A stretch of 64,000 bases of DNA, from contig NZ_JAKGSB010000006.1 in assembly GCF_021568905.1 (NCBI RefSeq), positions 1 to 64,000 of the forward strand, given 5' to 3'. A program made the position numbers and the translations under genes. Source of the DNA: Zavarzinia marina (GTDB lineage: Bacteria > Pseudomonadota > Alphaproteobacteria > Zavarziniales > Zavarziniaceae). The notes beneath the pieces were generated by a model. The model ran no database searches. It had not been told where the DNA came from and saw only the letters and a list, made by a program, of their open reading frames with translations. Below, in pieces: positions 1 to 10,588 of the stretch; position 1 is the stretch's first letter; each line of letters starts with the position of its first letter.

Positions 1-398
1 GTCAAGACGTTTTTTCCAGAAATCTTCCAGAACCAACACCCGGACTGTGACCCAGGACGTTACCGCCCCAAACCACAGGGCCGCAGCTTCTACAAGCCAC
101 AAACCCTACCGTCAACCCCAGTCCCTCTTCGCGCCTCAACAGCGGATCAAAACCAAGACCAACAGCCCGCCAGACAAATCCAACTCAAGGCCACCGCCCG
201 GCGAGGCGCGGTTTGTAGGACGACTCATATGGGGTGCGCAAGAGCTTTTTTGAAGATCCGGTGACGATTTCCCGCGCGGCGCATTTACCATAGCGGCGCC
301 CTTCGGGTTGACGCCGCGCGCCTTCGATATGAAGGTGCCTCGGGGCAGGTATTTTCGCCCTTATTCAAGTGATTCCCTTCCCTTAGAGGCCGCGCTCC
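1..398. other. Left-edge region without a convincing gene
   Basis: Nothing firm is seen here. The first 260 bases are visibly poorer in G+C and richer in CAA/CCA triplets than the rest of the window. One + frame is open from base 1 to a TGA near 261; its residues are rich in Pro, Gln and Arg and match nothing I recognise, so it could be the tail of a gene from outside the window or a chance open frame. A short T-run follows GCGCAAGAGC near 238-250 and might end a transcript entering from the left. The last ~130 bases are the leader of the M23 gene. Confidence 0.4.
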
Positions 399-1928
399 GT
401 GTCTGCCAAAAAGCCCCCGTTCGTAGGCGACAAGTTCAACCGGCGGACGGAAGCCGTACCCAATCCCCTGCTGCGCACCATCGTCAGCCATTCGCTGCCG
501 CCGCGGGCGCGGACACCGGTCGGGCGCCTGGTGGCATCCGTGGCACTGGCCGCCGCGATCGGCCTCGGCGCCGGTTTCGCCGTCGGCGGCTTCTTCGGCA
601 ACGACGGTGACGACGATCTGGTCGCGGTGACGGAAGACCAATTGCCCGAGCGCCCCGCCCTCGCCCTGGTCGGTCCCGCGGACGAGGACGCGGTCGACAA
701 TGTCGTGCTGCCCGCCCCCATGGCCGACCCTGAGGTCGAGCCGCCGGAGCCCGAGGACATCGCCGGCAGCGAGATGGAGCAGGAACTGGTCTCCGTCACC
801 CAGGGCGATACCTTGACCTCCATCCTGACCGGTGCCGGCCTGTCGCGCCGCGAAGCCTATGACACGGTCGAGGCGCTGCGGCCGCTGTTCAATCCGCGCG
901 ACCTGCGCGTCGGCCAGGAATTGAGCCTGTCGCTGATGCCGCCCGCAGAAGGTGAGGACTCGGAAGCGCCGCGCCTCGCCGAACTCGCCTTCGATACGGA
1001 CGTCGACCGCCGCATCCGCCTGACCCGGGGCACCGACGGCGCCCTGAGCGCGGCCGAGGAGCGGACGGAACTGACCGCCGTGCCGACGCGGATCGCCGCC
1101 ACCATCGACGACAGTCTCTTCGCCTCCGCCAGCCGGGCGGGCGTGCCGGCCTCGGTGACGACCGAACTGATCCGCATGTTCTCCTATGACATCGACTTCC
1201 AGCGCGACATCCACGCTGGCGACAGATTCGAACTGCTGGTGGAGCGCCTGCAGGATCCGGACGGCCGCACCCTGAAATGGGGCGAGATCCTCTATGCGAG
1301 GATGACGCTGCGCGACGACAACACGCCGATCTACCGCTATACGCCGAGCGACGACGGCATTCCCGATTATTTCAACGCCAAGGGCGAAAGCGTGCGCAAG
1401 GCGCTGCTGCGCACGCCGATCGACGGGGCGCGCATATCGTCGGGCTTCGGCATGCGCCGCCATCCCGTGCTCGGCTATTCGAAGATGCACAAGGGCATCG
1501 ATTTCGCCGCCCCGCGCGGCACGCCGATCTATGCGGCGGGCGACGGCACCATCGCCAAGATCGGCCGTGCCGGCTCCTACGGCAATTACATCAGGGTGAA
1601 GCACAGCGGCAAATATGCGACCGCCTATGCCCATCTTTCGCGCTTCGCCAAGGGCCTGAAGCCGGGCAGCCGGGTGCGCCAGGGCCAGACCATCGGCTAT
1701 GTCGGCACCACCGGACGCTCGACCGGGCCGCATCTGCATTACGAGATCCTGGCGGACGGCAAGCAGGTCAATCCGAAAGGTGTCCGCTTCCAGTCCGGCC
1801 GCACCCTCGGCGGCAAGGAACTGGCCGCCTTCAAGAGGCGCCGGACCGAGATCGACCGCCTGCTGGACAGCCTGCCGGTGCTGACCGCCTGGGTCGACCC
1901 CGTGGTCCAGGCGGACAACGAGCCCTGA
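399..1928 (+). CDS. M23 family peptidoglycan DD-endopeptidase, membrane-anchored
   Basis: Predicted zinc endopeptidase that cuts peptide cross-links of peptidoglycan in the periplasm. The 509-residue protein has a basic N-terminus, one hydrophobic segment at about residues 46-67 (signal anchor), a LysM/OapA-like region near 130-180 and a C-terminal M23 domain at about 340-470. Zinc ligands are all visible: H364 and D368 in HKGID, and H445/H447 in HLHYE, so the enzyme should be active rather than a LytM activator of the EnvC/NlpD kind. The start is GTG, preceded by AGAGG at 385-389. It stands alone ahead of the FkbM gene. The family assignment is secure; the exact cell-wall role is not. Confidence 0.93.
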   Translation: MSAKKPPFVGDKFNRRTEAVPNPLLRTIVSHSLPPRARTPVGRLVASVALAAAIGLGAGFAVGGFFGNDGDDDLVAVTEDQLPERPALALVGPADEDAVDNVVLPAPMADPEVEPPEPEDIAGSEMEQELVSVTQGDTLTSILTGAGLSRREAYDTVEALRPLFNPRDLRVGQELSLSLMPPAEGEDSEAPRLAELAFDTDVDRRIRLTRGTDGALSAAEERTELTAVPTRIAATIDDSLFASASRAGVPASVTTELIRMFSYDIDFQRDIHAGDRFELLVERLQDPDGRTLKWGEILYARMTLRDDNTPIYRYTPSDDGIPDYFNAKGESVRKALLRTPIDGARISSGFGMRRHPVLGYSKMHKGIDFAAPRGTPIYAAGDGTIAKIGRAGSYGNYIRVKHSGKYATAYAHLSRFAKGLKPGSRVRQGQTIGYVGTTGRSTGPHLHYEILADGKQVNPKGVRFQSGRTLGGKELAAFKRRRTEIDRLLDSLPVLTAWVDPVVQADNEP

Positions 1929-2021
1929 ACGACGGCGCCGCCGATCCGGCAAGAGGCTTCTGTCGGACGCCGGGCTGCGCTATAGGCTTCGCCACAGCCA
2001 CGAAACGGAATTCAGACCCTC

Positions 2022-2711
2022 ATGTTCACGCGGATCTATCTCTGGGGCCGGTCGCTCCGCATTCGCCATACCCGCCGCCGCCGGGGCGACCGCGAATATG
2101 ATCTGCTGCCCATGCTGGTGAAGCCGGGGATGGTCGCCATCGACGTTGGCGCCAACCGGGGCGTCTACACGATCCCCCTCGCCGCCCGCGCCAGCCGCGT
2201 CATCGCCTATGAGCCGAGCCCCTGGATCGCCGACTATCTGGCGCGCGGCATGCCCGCCAATGTCGAGGTGCGCCAGGCCGCCGTCTCGGATGCGCCGGGC
2301 GAGGTGACCCTGCGGGTGCCCGTCCGCGCCGACGGCTCGCTGGCCCACAATCAGGGCTCGATCGAACGCTACGACGATGCCGGCACGAGGGCCGCGCAGG
2401 TGAAATGCGTGCGCCTGGACGACGAAGGCATCGGCCCCTGCGGCTTCATCAAGATCGATGCCGAGGATCACGAGATTCCGGTGGTGCGGGGCGCCCGCGA
2501 GATCATCCTGCGGGACCGGCCCAACATGCTGATCGAGGTTCTGGGCTTCGCCGACAACCCGCGCTGGGCACCGCTCCACGCCGAACTGAAGGCGCTCGGC
2601 TATGAAGCCTATGTGCTGCACAATGGCGCGCTCGAACTGGCCACCAAGGCCGCCGTGGCCAAGAGCGGCAACGTCGGCCTGAACCTGGTCTGCCTGCCCG
2701 TTTCGTCCTGA
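2022..2711 (+). CDS. FkbM family SAM-dependent methyltransferase
   Basis: Class I methyltransferase of the FkbM family, which O-methylates sugars or polyketides. The SAM-binding motif is DVGANRGVYT at residues 41-50, followed by the acidic strand end E64 in YEPSP. The second family hallmark, KIDAEDHE, is at 144-151. At 229 residues it is a complete single-domain member. It has no glycosyltransferase neighbours, so the acceptor cannot be told from context; a surface polysaccharide or lipid sugar is only a guess. A TATAGG box at 1980-1985 might serve as a -10 element. Confidence 0.88.
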   Translation: MFTRIYLWGRSLRIRHTRRRRGDREYDLLPMLVKPGMVAIDVGANRGVYTIPLAARASRVIAYEPSPWIADYLARGMPANVEVRQAAVSDAPGEVTLRVPVRADGSLAHNQGSIERYDDAGTRAAQVKCVRLDDEGIGPCGFIKIDAEDHEIPVVRGAREIILRDRPNMLIEVLGFADNPRWAPLHAELKALGYEAYVLHNGALELATKAAVAKSGNVGLNLVCLPVSS

Positions 2712-2740
2712 TCCGGCTTCCCGTCTCATCGCTTGATCGC

Positions 2741-2782
2741 GGCCTCATTTTTATATTATAATCTTAATATAAAGATGAGGCC
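2741..2782. promoter_or_regulatory. Large AT-rich palindrome, likely TetR operator
   Basis: Two 18-nt arms, GGCCTCATTTTTATATTA (2741-2758) and its reverse complement at 2765-2782, match with one mismatch around a 6-nt centre. It ends three bases before the ATG of the TetR gene, so it probably covers that promoter. A copy of the core recurs upstream of the next gene at 3386-3407. The inference is autoregulation by the adjacent TetR protein. Confidence 0.75.
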
Positions 2783-2785
2783 ATC

Positions 2786-3349
2786 ATGCGCTATGCCGCC
2801 GACCACAAGGACCGCTCGCGGGAGAAGATTCTGGATGCCGCCGCCCATCTGCTGCGGCAGAAGGGGATCGACGGTGTCGGCCTGTCAGCGATCATGGCGC
2901 GCGCCGGCCTGACCAACGGCGCCTTCTATGCCCATTTCCCGTCCCGCGACGCCCTGGTGGCCGACGCCCTCGATGCCGCCCTCGACTTCACCATCGGGCG
3001 CCTGCGCCGCCATGCCGAGGGCTTTCCGCCCGAGGCGCGGCTGCGTGCCGTGGTCGCAGCCTATCTGAGCCCGCAGCACTGCCGCGCGCCGGAAGACGGC
3101 TGTACCTTCGCCGCGCTCGGCAGCGACCTCGCCCGCCTGCCGCCCGAGACCCGGGCGCGGCTGCACCTGCAATACGACCGCATGCGCGCCCTGCTGGCGG
3201 AGGGATTGGCGGCCCTGGGCCGCCCGCCGGCCGATGCCGGCACCATGCTCGCCACCATGATCGGCACCCTCACCCTGGCCCGTCTGGCGCCGGACGAGAC
3301 CGCCGCCCGCGCCCAGCTCGACAACGCCATCGAATACCTCCTGGCCTGA
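2786..3349 (+). CDS. TetR/AcrR family transcriptional regulator
   Basis: Predicted one-component repressor of 187 residues. The N-terminal helix-turn-helix is at about residues 11-55, with the family signature GLTNGAFYAHFPSRDALV; the rest is an all-helical ligand-binding and dimerisation domain (TetR_C-like) with Cys residues near 93 and 101. It resembles the short TetR proteins often found beside one regulated enzyme gene. The long palindrome directly upstream and its partner before the next gene argue that it represses both. The ligand is unknown. Confidence 0.92.
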   Translation: MRYAADHKDRSREKILDAAAHLLRQKGIDGVGLSAIMARAGLTNGAFYAHFPSRDALVADALDAALDFTIGRLRRHAEGFPPEARLRAVVAAYLSPQHCRAPEDGCTFAALGSDLARLPPETRARLHLQYDRMRALLAEGLAALGRPPADAGTMLATMIGTLTLARLAPDETAARAQLDNAIEYLLA

Positions 3350-3385
3350 CTCGCAGCGGCCGGACGGACGGCCTTTCGCCACGCC

Positions 3386-3407
3386 TTATTAAATTAAGAT
3401 CATAATA
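3386..3407. promoter_or_regulatory. Second copy of the TetR operator core
   Basis: On the minus strand this site reads TATTATGATCTTAATTTAAT, nearly the same as TATTATAATCTTAATATAAA in the tetR palindrome (2754-2773). It lies just before the AGGAG ribosome site (3411-3415) of the 4Fe-4S/SCP2 gene, where a bound repressor would block transcription. The sequence match is seen directly; binding is inferred. Confidence 0.65.
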
Positions 3408-3420
3408 CAAAGGAGCCGCC

Positions 3421-4746
3421 ATGAACCGCGACCATCCGACGATCCTGCGCATGGCCGGGCGCACGCCCCCCGCCCCCTCGCCGCCCCGGGACCAGGACTG
3501 GTTCCATGCCCTCGCCCTCGAGGCGGGCGCCGACGACGCGGCCGCCCTCTCGATCGACAATCCGGCCCTGGACGGGCAGCGCGCGGATATCCTGCGCTGC
3601 TTTCCAGGGACGCGCGTGGTGCTGTCGCTGGTCTGCCGCATGAACGAGGCGCCGGTGCGCTCCGCCGTCCGCTCCATCGCCAATGCCGAATTCCACGAAG
3701 GCTATGACGCGGTGAACGCGGCGGCGCGGCGGATCGTGCGCCGCCTCGGCGAGATCGGCATCGATGCCCTGAACACGGTCGCGGCCTTTCCGATGGAGGT
3801 GCAGGATTTCCCGGGCAAGACCTGGGCCGTCTCCCACAAGCCGATCGCCGAGGCGGCGGGTCTCGGCCGCATGGGCCTGCACCGCAACCTGATCCATCCG
3901 CGTTTCGGCAATTTCGTCCTGCTCGGCACCGTGCTGATCGACGCCGCCCTGACGGAGGAAGCCCGCCCCCTCGACTATAATCCCTGCCTGTCGTGCAATC
4001 TCTGCGTCGCGGCCTGCCCGGTCGGGGCGATCGGGCCCGACGGCGATTTCAATTTCACCGCCTGCTACACCCACAACTACCGGGACTTTCTCGGCGGCTT
4101 CAAGAGCTGGGTCGACGACATCGCCGACGCCCGCGACGCCGCCGATTACGAGCGGCGCGTCGCCCCGGCCGAGACCGTCTCCATGTGGCAGAGCCTCGCC
4201 TACAAGCCCGGCTACAAGGCGGCCTATTGCCTGTCGGTCTGCCCGGCAGGGGAAGAGGTCATCGGCCCCTATCTCGACGACCGGCGCGGCTTCATCGAGC
4301 GCGTCGCCCATCCGCTTCGCGATCGGGCGGAAACCGTCTATGTCACCGACCGGTCGGATGCCCAGGAATGGGTCGCCCGGCGGTTCCCGGCCAAGACCGC
4401 CAAGGTGGTGCGCGCCGGCGTGAAGCCCGGCTCCATCCGCGCATTCCTGTTCGGGCTGACCCTGGGGTTCCAGTGGCGAAAGGCCAAGGGCATCGACGCC
4501 TGCTGGCATTTCCGCTTCACGGGCCGCGAGGCGGCGGAAGCGACGGTGCGTATCGAAGGGGCGAAGCTGAAGGTCACCCCCGGCCTGCGCGGCACGCCCG
4601 GCCTGAGGATCGAGGCGGACAGCGACGCCTGGCTCGCCATCGTCGCGGGCAGGCTGAAGCCCTGGCGCGCGGTCGTCGGCGGCAAGCTGCGCCTGAAGGG
4701 CGACCGACGCCTGATGGCGACGTTCCGGCGCTGCTTCCCGCGCTGA
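3421..4746 (+). CDS. Epoxyqueuosine-reductase-like 4Fe-4S protein with C-terminal SCP2-like domain
   Basis: A 441-residue iron-sulfur protein. Residues ~25-290 resemble the QueG/reductive-dehalogenase catalytic and ferredoxin region; a first cluster motif C189-x2-C192-x2-C195-x3-C199-P is intact. The second cluster region shows C215, C270 and C274-P, one cysteine fewer than the usual four. Residues ~335-440 look like an SCP2 sterol-carrier fold, which is absent from QueG. True QueG makes queuosine in tRNA; the extra domain and TetR control suggest a different, perhaps lipophilic, substrate. AGGAG precedes the ATG. It is convergent with clpB, separated by a terminator. Not a safe queG call. 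Confidence 0.8.
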   Translation: MNRDHPTILRMAGRTPPAPSPPRDQDWFHALALEAGADDAAALSIDNPALDGQRADILRCFPGTRVVLSLVCRMNEAPVRSAVRSIANAEFHEGYDAVNAAARRIVRRLGEIGIDALNTVAAFPMEVQDFPGKTWAVSHKPIAEAAGLGRMGLHRNLIHPRFGNFVLLGTVLIDAALTEEARPLDYNPCLSCNLCVAACPVGAIGPDGDFNFTACYTHNYRDFLGGFKSWVDDIADARDAADYERRVAPAETVSMWQSLAYKPGYKAAYCLSVCPAGEEVIGPYLDDRRGFIERVAHPLRDRAETVYVTDRSDAQEWVARRFPAKTAKVVRAGVKPGSIRAFLFGLTLGFQWRKAKGIDACWHFRFTGREAAEATVRIEGAKLKVTPGLRGTPGLRIEADSDAWLAIVAGRLKPWRAVVGGKLRLKGDRRLMATFRRCFPR

Positions 4747-4777
4747 AAAAAAGCGGGGCGCCCGCTGGGGGCGCCCC
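4746..4777 (-). terminator. Rho-independent terminator of clpB
   Basis: Perfect 9-bp arms GGGGCGCCC (4755-4763) and GGGCGCCCC (4769-4777) with a 5-nt loop. On the minus strand the stem is followed two bases later by seven T (A7 at 4746-4752 on +), as expected for a transcript leaving clpB. On the + strand it is followed only by TTCTC, so termination of the facing gene would be weaker. Confidence 0.85.
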
Positions 4778-4813
4778 TTCTCGTCGGGTCCCTTCTCGTC
4801 GGGCCCAGTCTAT

Positions 4814-7459
<2,646 letters not shown>

Positions 7460-7513
7460 CCCGGATCCCCTTGCACATTCCAGGCGGATGTCGGGTCCGC
7501 CCTCCTTGGACAC

Positions 7514-7543
7514 CCATATGGTGTTGCCATCGTGCAACACAAG
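7514..7543 (-). promoter_or_regulatory. Putative sigma-32 promoter of clpB with spacer palindrome
   Basis: On the minus strand CTTG (7543-7540) is followed after 18 nt by CCATATGG (7521-7514), close to the alphaproteobacterial RpoH pattern CTTG-N17/18-CCCATNT. The spacer is a perfect inverted repeat, GTGTTGC-N6-GCAACAC (7521-7540). The expected leader to the ATG at 7459 is about 45 nt. Assigned by eye. Confidence 0.55.
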
Positions 7544-7567
7544 AGGGTGGCGCGTCCTTGAGAAAGC

Positions 7568-8806
7568 TCAAGGTTCGGCGTAGATGCGTTCGGCCCGGAG
7601 ACGGCGGCGGTCGCCCTGGAACGGCAGGGCCGCCAGCGCCCGCTCCATCGATTCCTCGGCCAGCCGGTTGGCGGCGGCGGCGAAATCCTCGTCCCCGATC
7701 GAGGCCAGCGCGCGGAGCGCCTTCTGCAGCTTGATCGCGACCTCGACCATGGCCGCGCCGTCGCGGGCGATGGGGCCGAAGGCATCGTCGAACATGTCCT
7801 CGGGCGTGATCAGGGGGACATGCAGGCGCGGCCTGGTGACTTCGGCGGGCTCTATCTTCGCGACGGTCCTCAGGACCCGGACCAGGGTACCGACGACGTC
7901 GATCGCCGTGCCCGGATCATTGACCGCCGGCGACAGCGCCCGGGACGCGATCTCGGTCAGCACGACGAGGCCGAAGCGCGGATCCTGGTCGAAGGAGCGC
8001 GAATCGCCGACGGTGAAGCAGCGCGCCACGCGCTGAGCCAGGGCATCCTCCACCTCGGGCGAGACGATATGGGCGACGGGCCGGCCCGGCACGCAGAAGG
8101 CGCCGGTGCGCGCGGCGACATGGATATGAACGCGGTGCTCCTCCGCGATGGCGGCGAGGGCGGCGAGGTCGATGTGCTGGACATGGCCGACGGCAAGGGC
8201 CGGTACGGCGCGGGCCGGCGCCTGCAGCCCCCGGTCGACATTGCAGCCGTAGAGGGGATCGGCGGCGTAATTGGCCATGGTGCGCGCCGCCACGGCCTCC
8301 ACCCGGTCGATCACCTCGCCGAGACGGCCGAGGCGGGTGAGCTGATTGATCCACCGCAGCAGGGTGATGACGACGAGGCCGATCATCGACAGCGTGGCGA
8401 TGAAGAGCACCAACTGCCCGCCGTCGCCATAGATGTCGGCATTGAGGCCGATCAGGCCGACGAGGCTGAACAGGAAGGCGCCCAGAAAGGTGGAGAGCGC
8501 CGACTGCGCCGCCGCGTCCTCCATCAGCAGGTTCGCCGCCCGGGGCGTCGCGCTGCCCGCCGCCGCCGATGTCGCCGAAACCATGATACCGAGGGAGAAG
8601 GTGGTCACCGCCAGCATGCTGGAGGCCATGATCGAGAGAATCGCCCCCACGGCCTCGGTGCCGACGTTGCGCGTCACCTCCTCCGGGATGAAGGGATCGG
8701 CCAGCAGCGCCATCAGCGCCGTCAGGATGCCGGCCAGGCCATAGAGAGAGGCCCTGAACCAGAGCCGCCGCGCGATTCGCGCCAGCAGCCACGACCATCG
8801 TTCCAC
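7568..8806 (-). CDS. DUF2254 family membrane protein
   Basis: Predicted inner-membrane protein of unknown function, 412 residues from the GTG chosen here (VERWSWLLAR). Four hydrophobic segments are seen in the first ~150 residues: LYGLAGILTALMALL, then a long one with SMLAVTTFSLGIMVSA, then FLGAFLFSLVGLIGL and LFIATLSMIGLVVITLL. A soluble C-terminal part of about 260 residues follows. An in-frame ATG at 8863 would add 19 residues; the GTG is preferred because the hydrophobic start fits better, but this is uncertain. It runs toward clpB, whose promoter begins right after its stop; the inverted repeat CTTGAG-AAAG-CTCAAG (7557-7572) overlaps the stop. Confidence 0.85.
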   Translation of the reverse strand: MERWSWLLARIARRLWFRASLYGLAGILTALMALLADPFIPEEVTRNVGTEAVGAILSIMASSMLAVTTFSLGIMVSATSAAAGSATPRAANLLMEDAAAQSALSTFLGAFLFSLVGLIGLNADIYGDGGQLVLFIATLSMIGLVVITLLRWINQLTRLGRLGEVIDRVEAVAARTMANYAADPLYGCNVDRGLQAPARAVPALAVGHVQHIDLAALAAIAEEHRVHIHVAARTGAFCVPGRPVAHIVSPEVEDALAQRVARCFTVGDSRSFDQDPRFGLVVLTEIASRALSPAVNDPGTAIDVVGTLVRVLRTVAKIEPAEVTRPRLHVPLITPEDMFDDAFGPIARDGAAMVEVAIKLQKALRALASIGDEDFAAAANRLAEESMERALAALPFQGDRRRLRAERIYAEP

Positions 8807-8930
8807 GCCCAATGCCTCCCCGCCGCCTCTCGAAGCGACATTGTTCGCATTCCCGGGCGGCATCGACAATGGCCGCCGGGTTTTGCCGGTGGACGCGGCG
8901 GCCGTTGCTTGGCAGGTTGCAGGGCAGCAA

Positions 8931-9830
8931 ATGGCAAGCGAGCAGGGAATGACGGCCGACCTCATCTGCATCGGCGCGCAGAAGGCGGGGACCACCTGGC
9001 TGCATCGGATGCTGCTCGGGCATCCGGCGGTATTCGCGCCGGTGTTCAAGGAAATCCATTATTTCGACAGTCTCCACGTGCCGAGCGAGGCGAGCTTCCA
9101 CGCCCGCCGGGCGGCCAATGCCGCTCGGCGCCTCGAACAGGAGATCCGGCCCAGCCGGCTGCACGAATTCGGCCTGACCGTGGTGACGCGGGTCCTGCGC
9201 CACCGGACGGCGCGGCGCACGGTCGAGGAACTGGAATTCGCCGCCGCCATGAAGGGCGTCACGGTCGACGACGACTGGTATCGCGGCCTTTTCGCGGGGG
9301 CGCGGGCCGGCCAGCGGCGGATGGACTTCACCACCTCCTACGCCCCCCTGCCCGAGGCCGGCATCGAACATATACTGAGACTATGCCCCGACGCCCAGGT
9401 GCTCTATCTGCTGCGCCACCCGGTGGCGCGGGCGATCAGCCACGCCCGCATGCAGGTGATCCGCAACGGCCTGCCGCGGACGGCGGAGTCGGTCGGCCAT
9501 TTCGTCGATCACGAGCGGGTGCGCCGCCACGAGGATTACCCGGGCATCATTCGGCGCTGGCAGGCGATATGGCCGGCCGGGCGTTTCCACCTGCTGTCCT
9601 ACGAGGATATCGCGTCGCGCCCTCTCGGCCTGCTTGCCGACGTCTGCGGCATCGCCGGCATCGGTTTCGAGCCGCGCTGTTTCAAGGATTACCGCGACAC
9701 GGTGTACCAGGGTCCCGGTATCCCGGTGGACGATGCCACGCGCCGGAAACTGGCGGCCCGCTATCGCCCCCTGATCCTCGAAATGAAACGGGATTTTCCG
9801 CAGGTCGCGTCCCACTGGGCGCCGGACTGA
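8931..9830 (+). CDS. Sulfotransferase family protein
   Basis: Predicted PAPS-dependent sulfotransferase of 299 residues. The 5'-phosphosulfate loop is AQKAGTTWLH at residues 16-25, and the 3'-phosphate site is in the segment LYLLRHPVARAISHARM. It resembles the bacterial relatives of heparan/chondroitin sulfotransferases. The ATG at 8931 has AGGG at proper distance; the second ATG at 8949 has its purine stretch too close. No sulfate-activation or polysaccharide genes lie nearby, so the acceptor is unknown. Divergent from the DUF2254 gene. Confidence 0.85.
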   Translation: MASEQGMTADLICIGAQKAGTTWLHRMLLGHPAVFAPVFKEIHYFDSLHVPSEASFHARRAANAARRLEQEIRPSRLHEFGLTVVTRVLRHRTARRTVEELEFAAAMKGVTVDDDWYRGLFAGARAGQRRMDFTTSYAPLPEAGIEHILRLCPDAQVLYLLRHPVARAISHARMQVIRNGLPRTAESVGHFVDHERVRRHEDYPGIIRRWQAIWPAGRFHLLSYEDIASRPLGLLADVCGIAGIGFEPRCFKDYRDTVYQGPGIPVDDATRRKLAARYRPLILEMKRDFPQVASHWAPD

Positions 9831-9901
9831 ACCACGACGCCGGCCGAAAGGGGCGCCGGCCACAAGGGGCAGGCGGCGAGAGCCGCCCGCCGCCCCCGGG
9901 A

Positions 9902-10330
9902 TCAGGACGACAGGCGTTCGGCCTCGGCCGAGAAGTCGTCGTTGTTCTCGTCCGCATCGTCGCCGGCGCTGGCCAGGCTCAGATCGAAGGGCGGCATGTC
10001 GGGCTGGGCGCCCTGGCCGGGAATGCCGCTGCCATTCTGCTGATTCTGCTGGCCGTTGCCGCGCGACGGCGTGACCAGATTGTTCGCCAGCATCAGGCGG
10101 TAGTAATGCTCGGCGTGCTGCAGGTAATTCTCGGCGGCGACGCGATCACCGGCCGACTGCGCATCGCGCGCCAACTGCTGATACTTCTCGTAGATATGAT
10201 TGGCCGTACCCCGAACCTTCACGTCGGGACCGTTCGAATCGTAGGTCCGATTGGGGCCGTGGGACGTTTTGCGCCCGCCGTTGCTCTGGCGGCCGCCGCG
10301 CGGGCGCTTGCTGTGCTGTCCTGATCTCAT
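9902..10330 (-). CDS. DUF4167 domain-containing protein
   Basis: Small basic, low-complexity protein of 142 residues with the alphaproteobacterial DUF4167 pattern: an Arg/Gly/Asn-rich N-terminus (MRSGQHSKRPRGGR), then the conserved core NHIYEKYQQLARDAQSAGDR and a helix AENYLQHAEHYYRLM at about 45-80, ending in a Gln/Asn/Gly/Pro-rich acidic tail. The family usually follows prmC, as here. The basic start suggests RNA binding, but no function is established by the sequence. The 71-bp gap to the convergent sulfotransferase holds two GC-rich hairpins without T-runs. Confidence 0.9.
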   Translation of the reverse strand: MRSGQHSKRPRGGRQSNGGRKTSHGPNRTYDSNGPDVKVRGTANHIYEKYQQLARDAQSAGDRVAAENYLQHAEHYYRLMLANNLVTPSRGNGQQNQQNGSGIPGQGAQPDMPPFDLSLASAGDDADENNDDFSAEAERLSS

Positions 10331-10588
10331 GGACGATGGCTACTTTCGCTCAATTCCATCTGGAATGCGGGGCGAGCGTCTAGAGCGGCGCCATCTCGAC
10401 AGAGTCGAAACGCGCGGCAGGCACGACGCCGGGATGATCGGAGAGATTGCCAGCCCATCCTCTCGCGGCATTTCCGCCGCACAATCTCTAGCCATGAAAC
10501 TAGCGGCGCAGGCGCGGATTTCCAAGGTTTTTTTGGCGCTTGCGGCATTTGCGACCAAGGTCTTACGGGGGTATAGCGCCACCGCGGC

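Noticed and set aside
285-1952. Long open frame on the minus strand opposite the M23 gene (555 codons)
   Set aside because: It is antisense to a gene with full catalytic motifs, has no family features, and is rich in Arg/Gly/Ala as expected for a GC-rich shadow frame.
7521-7540. CIRCE element at clpB
   Set aside because: CIRCE is TTAGCACTC-N9-GAGTGCTAA; this repeat has different arms and a 6-nt spacer.
10331-10588. Small gene between DUF4167 and prmC
   Set aside because: Open frames of up to about 110 codons exist on both strands but have no ribosome site or coding character.
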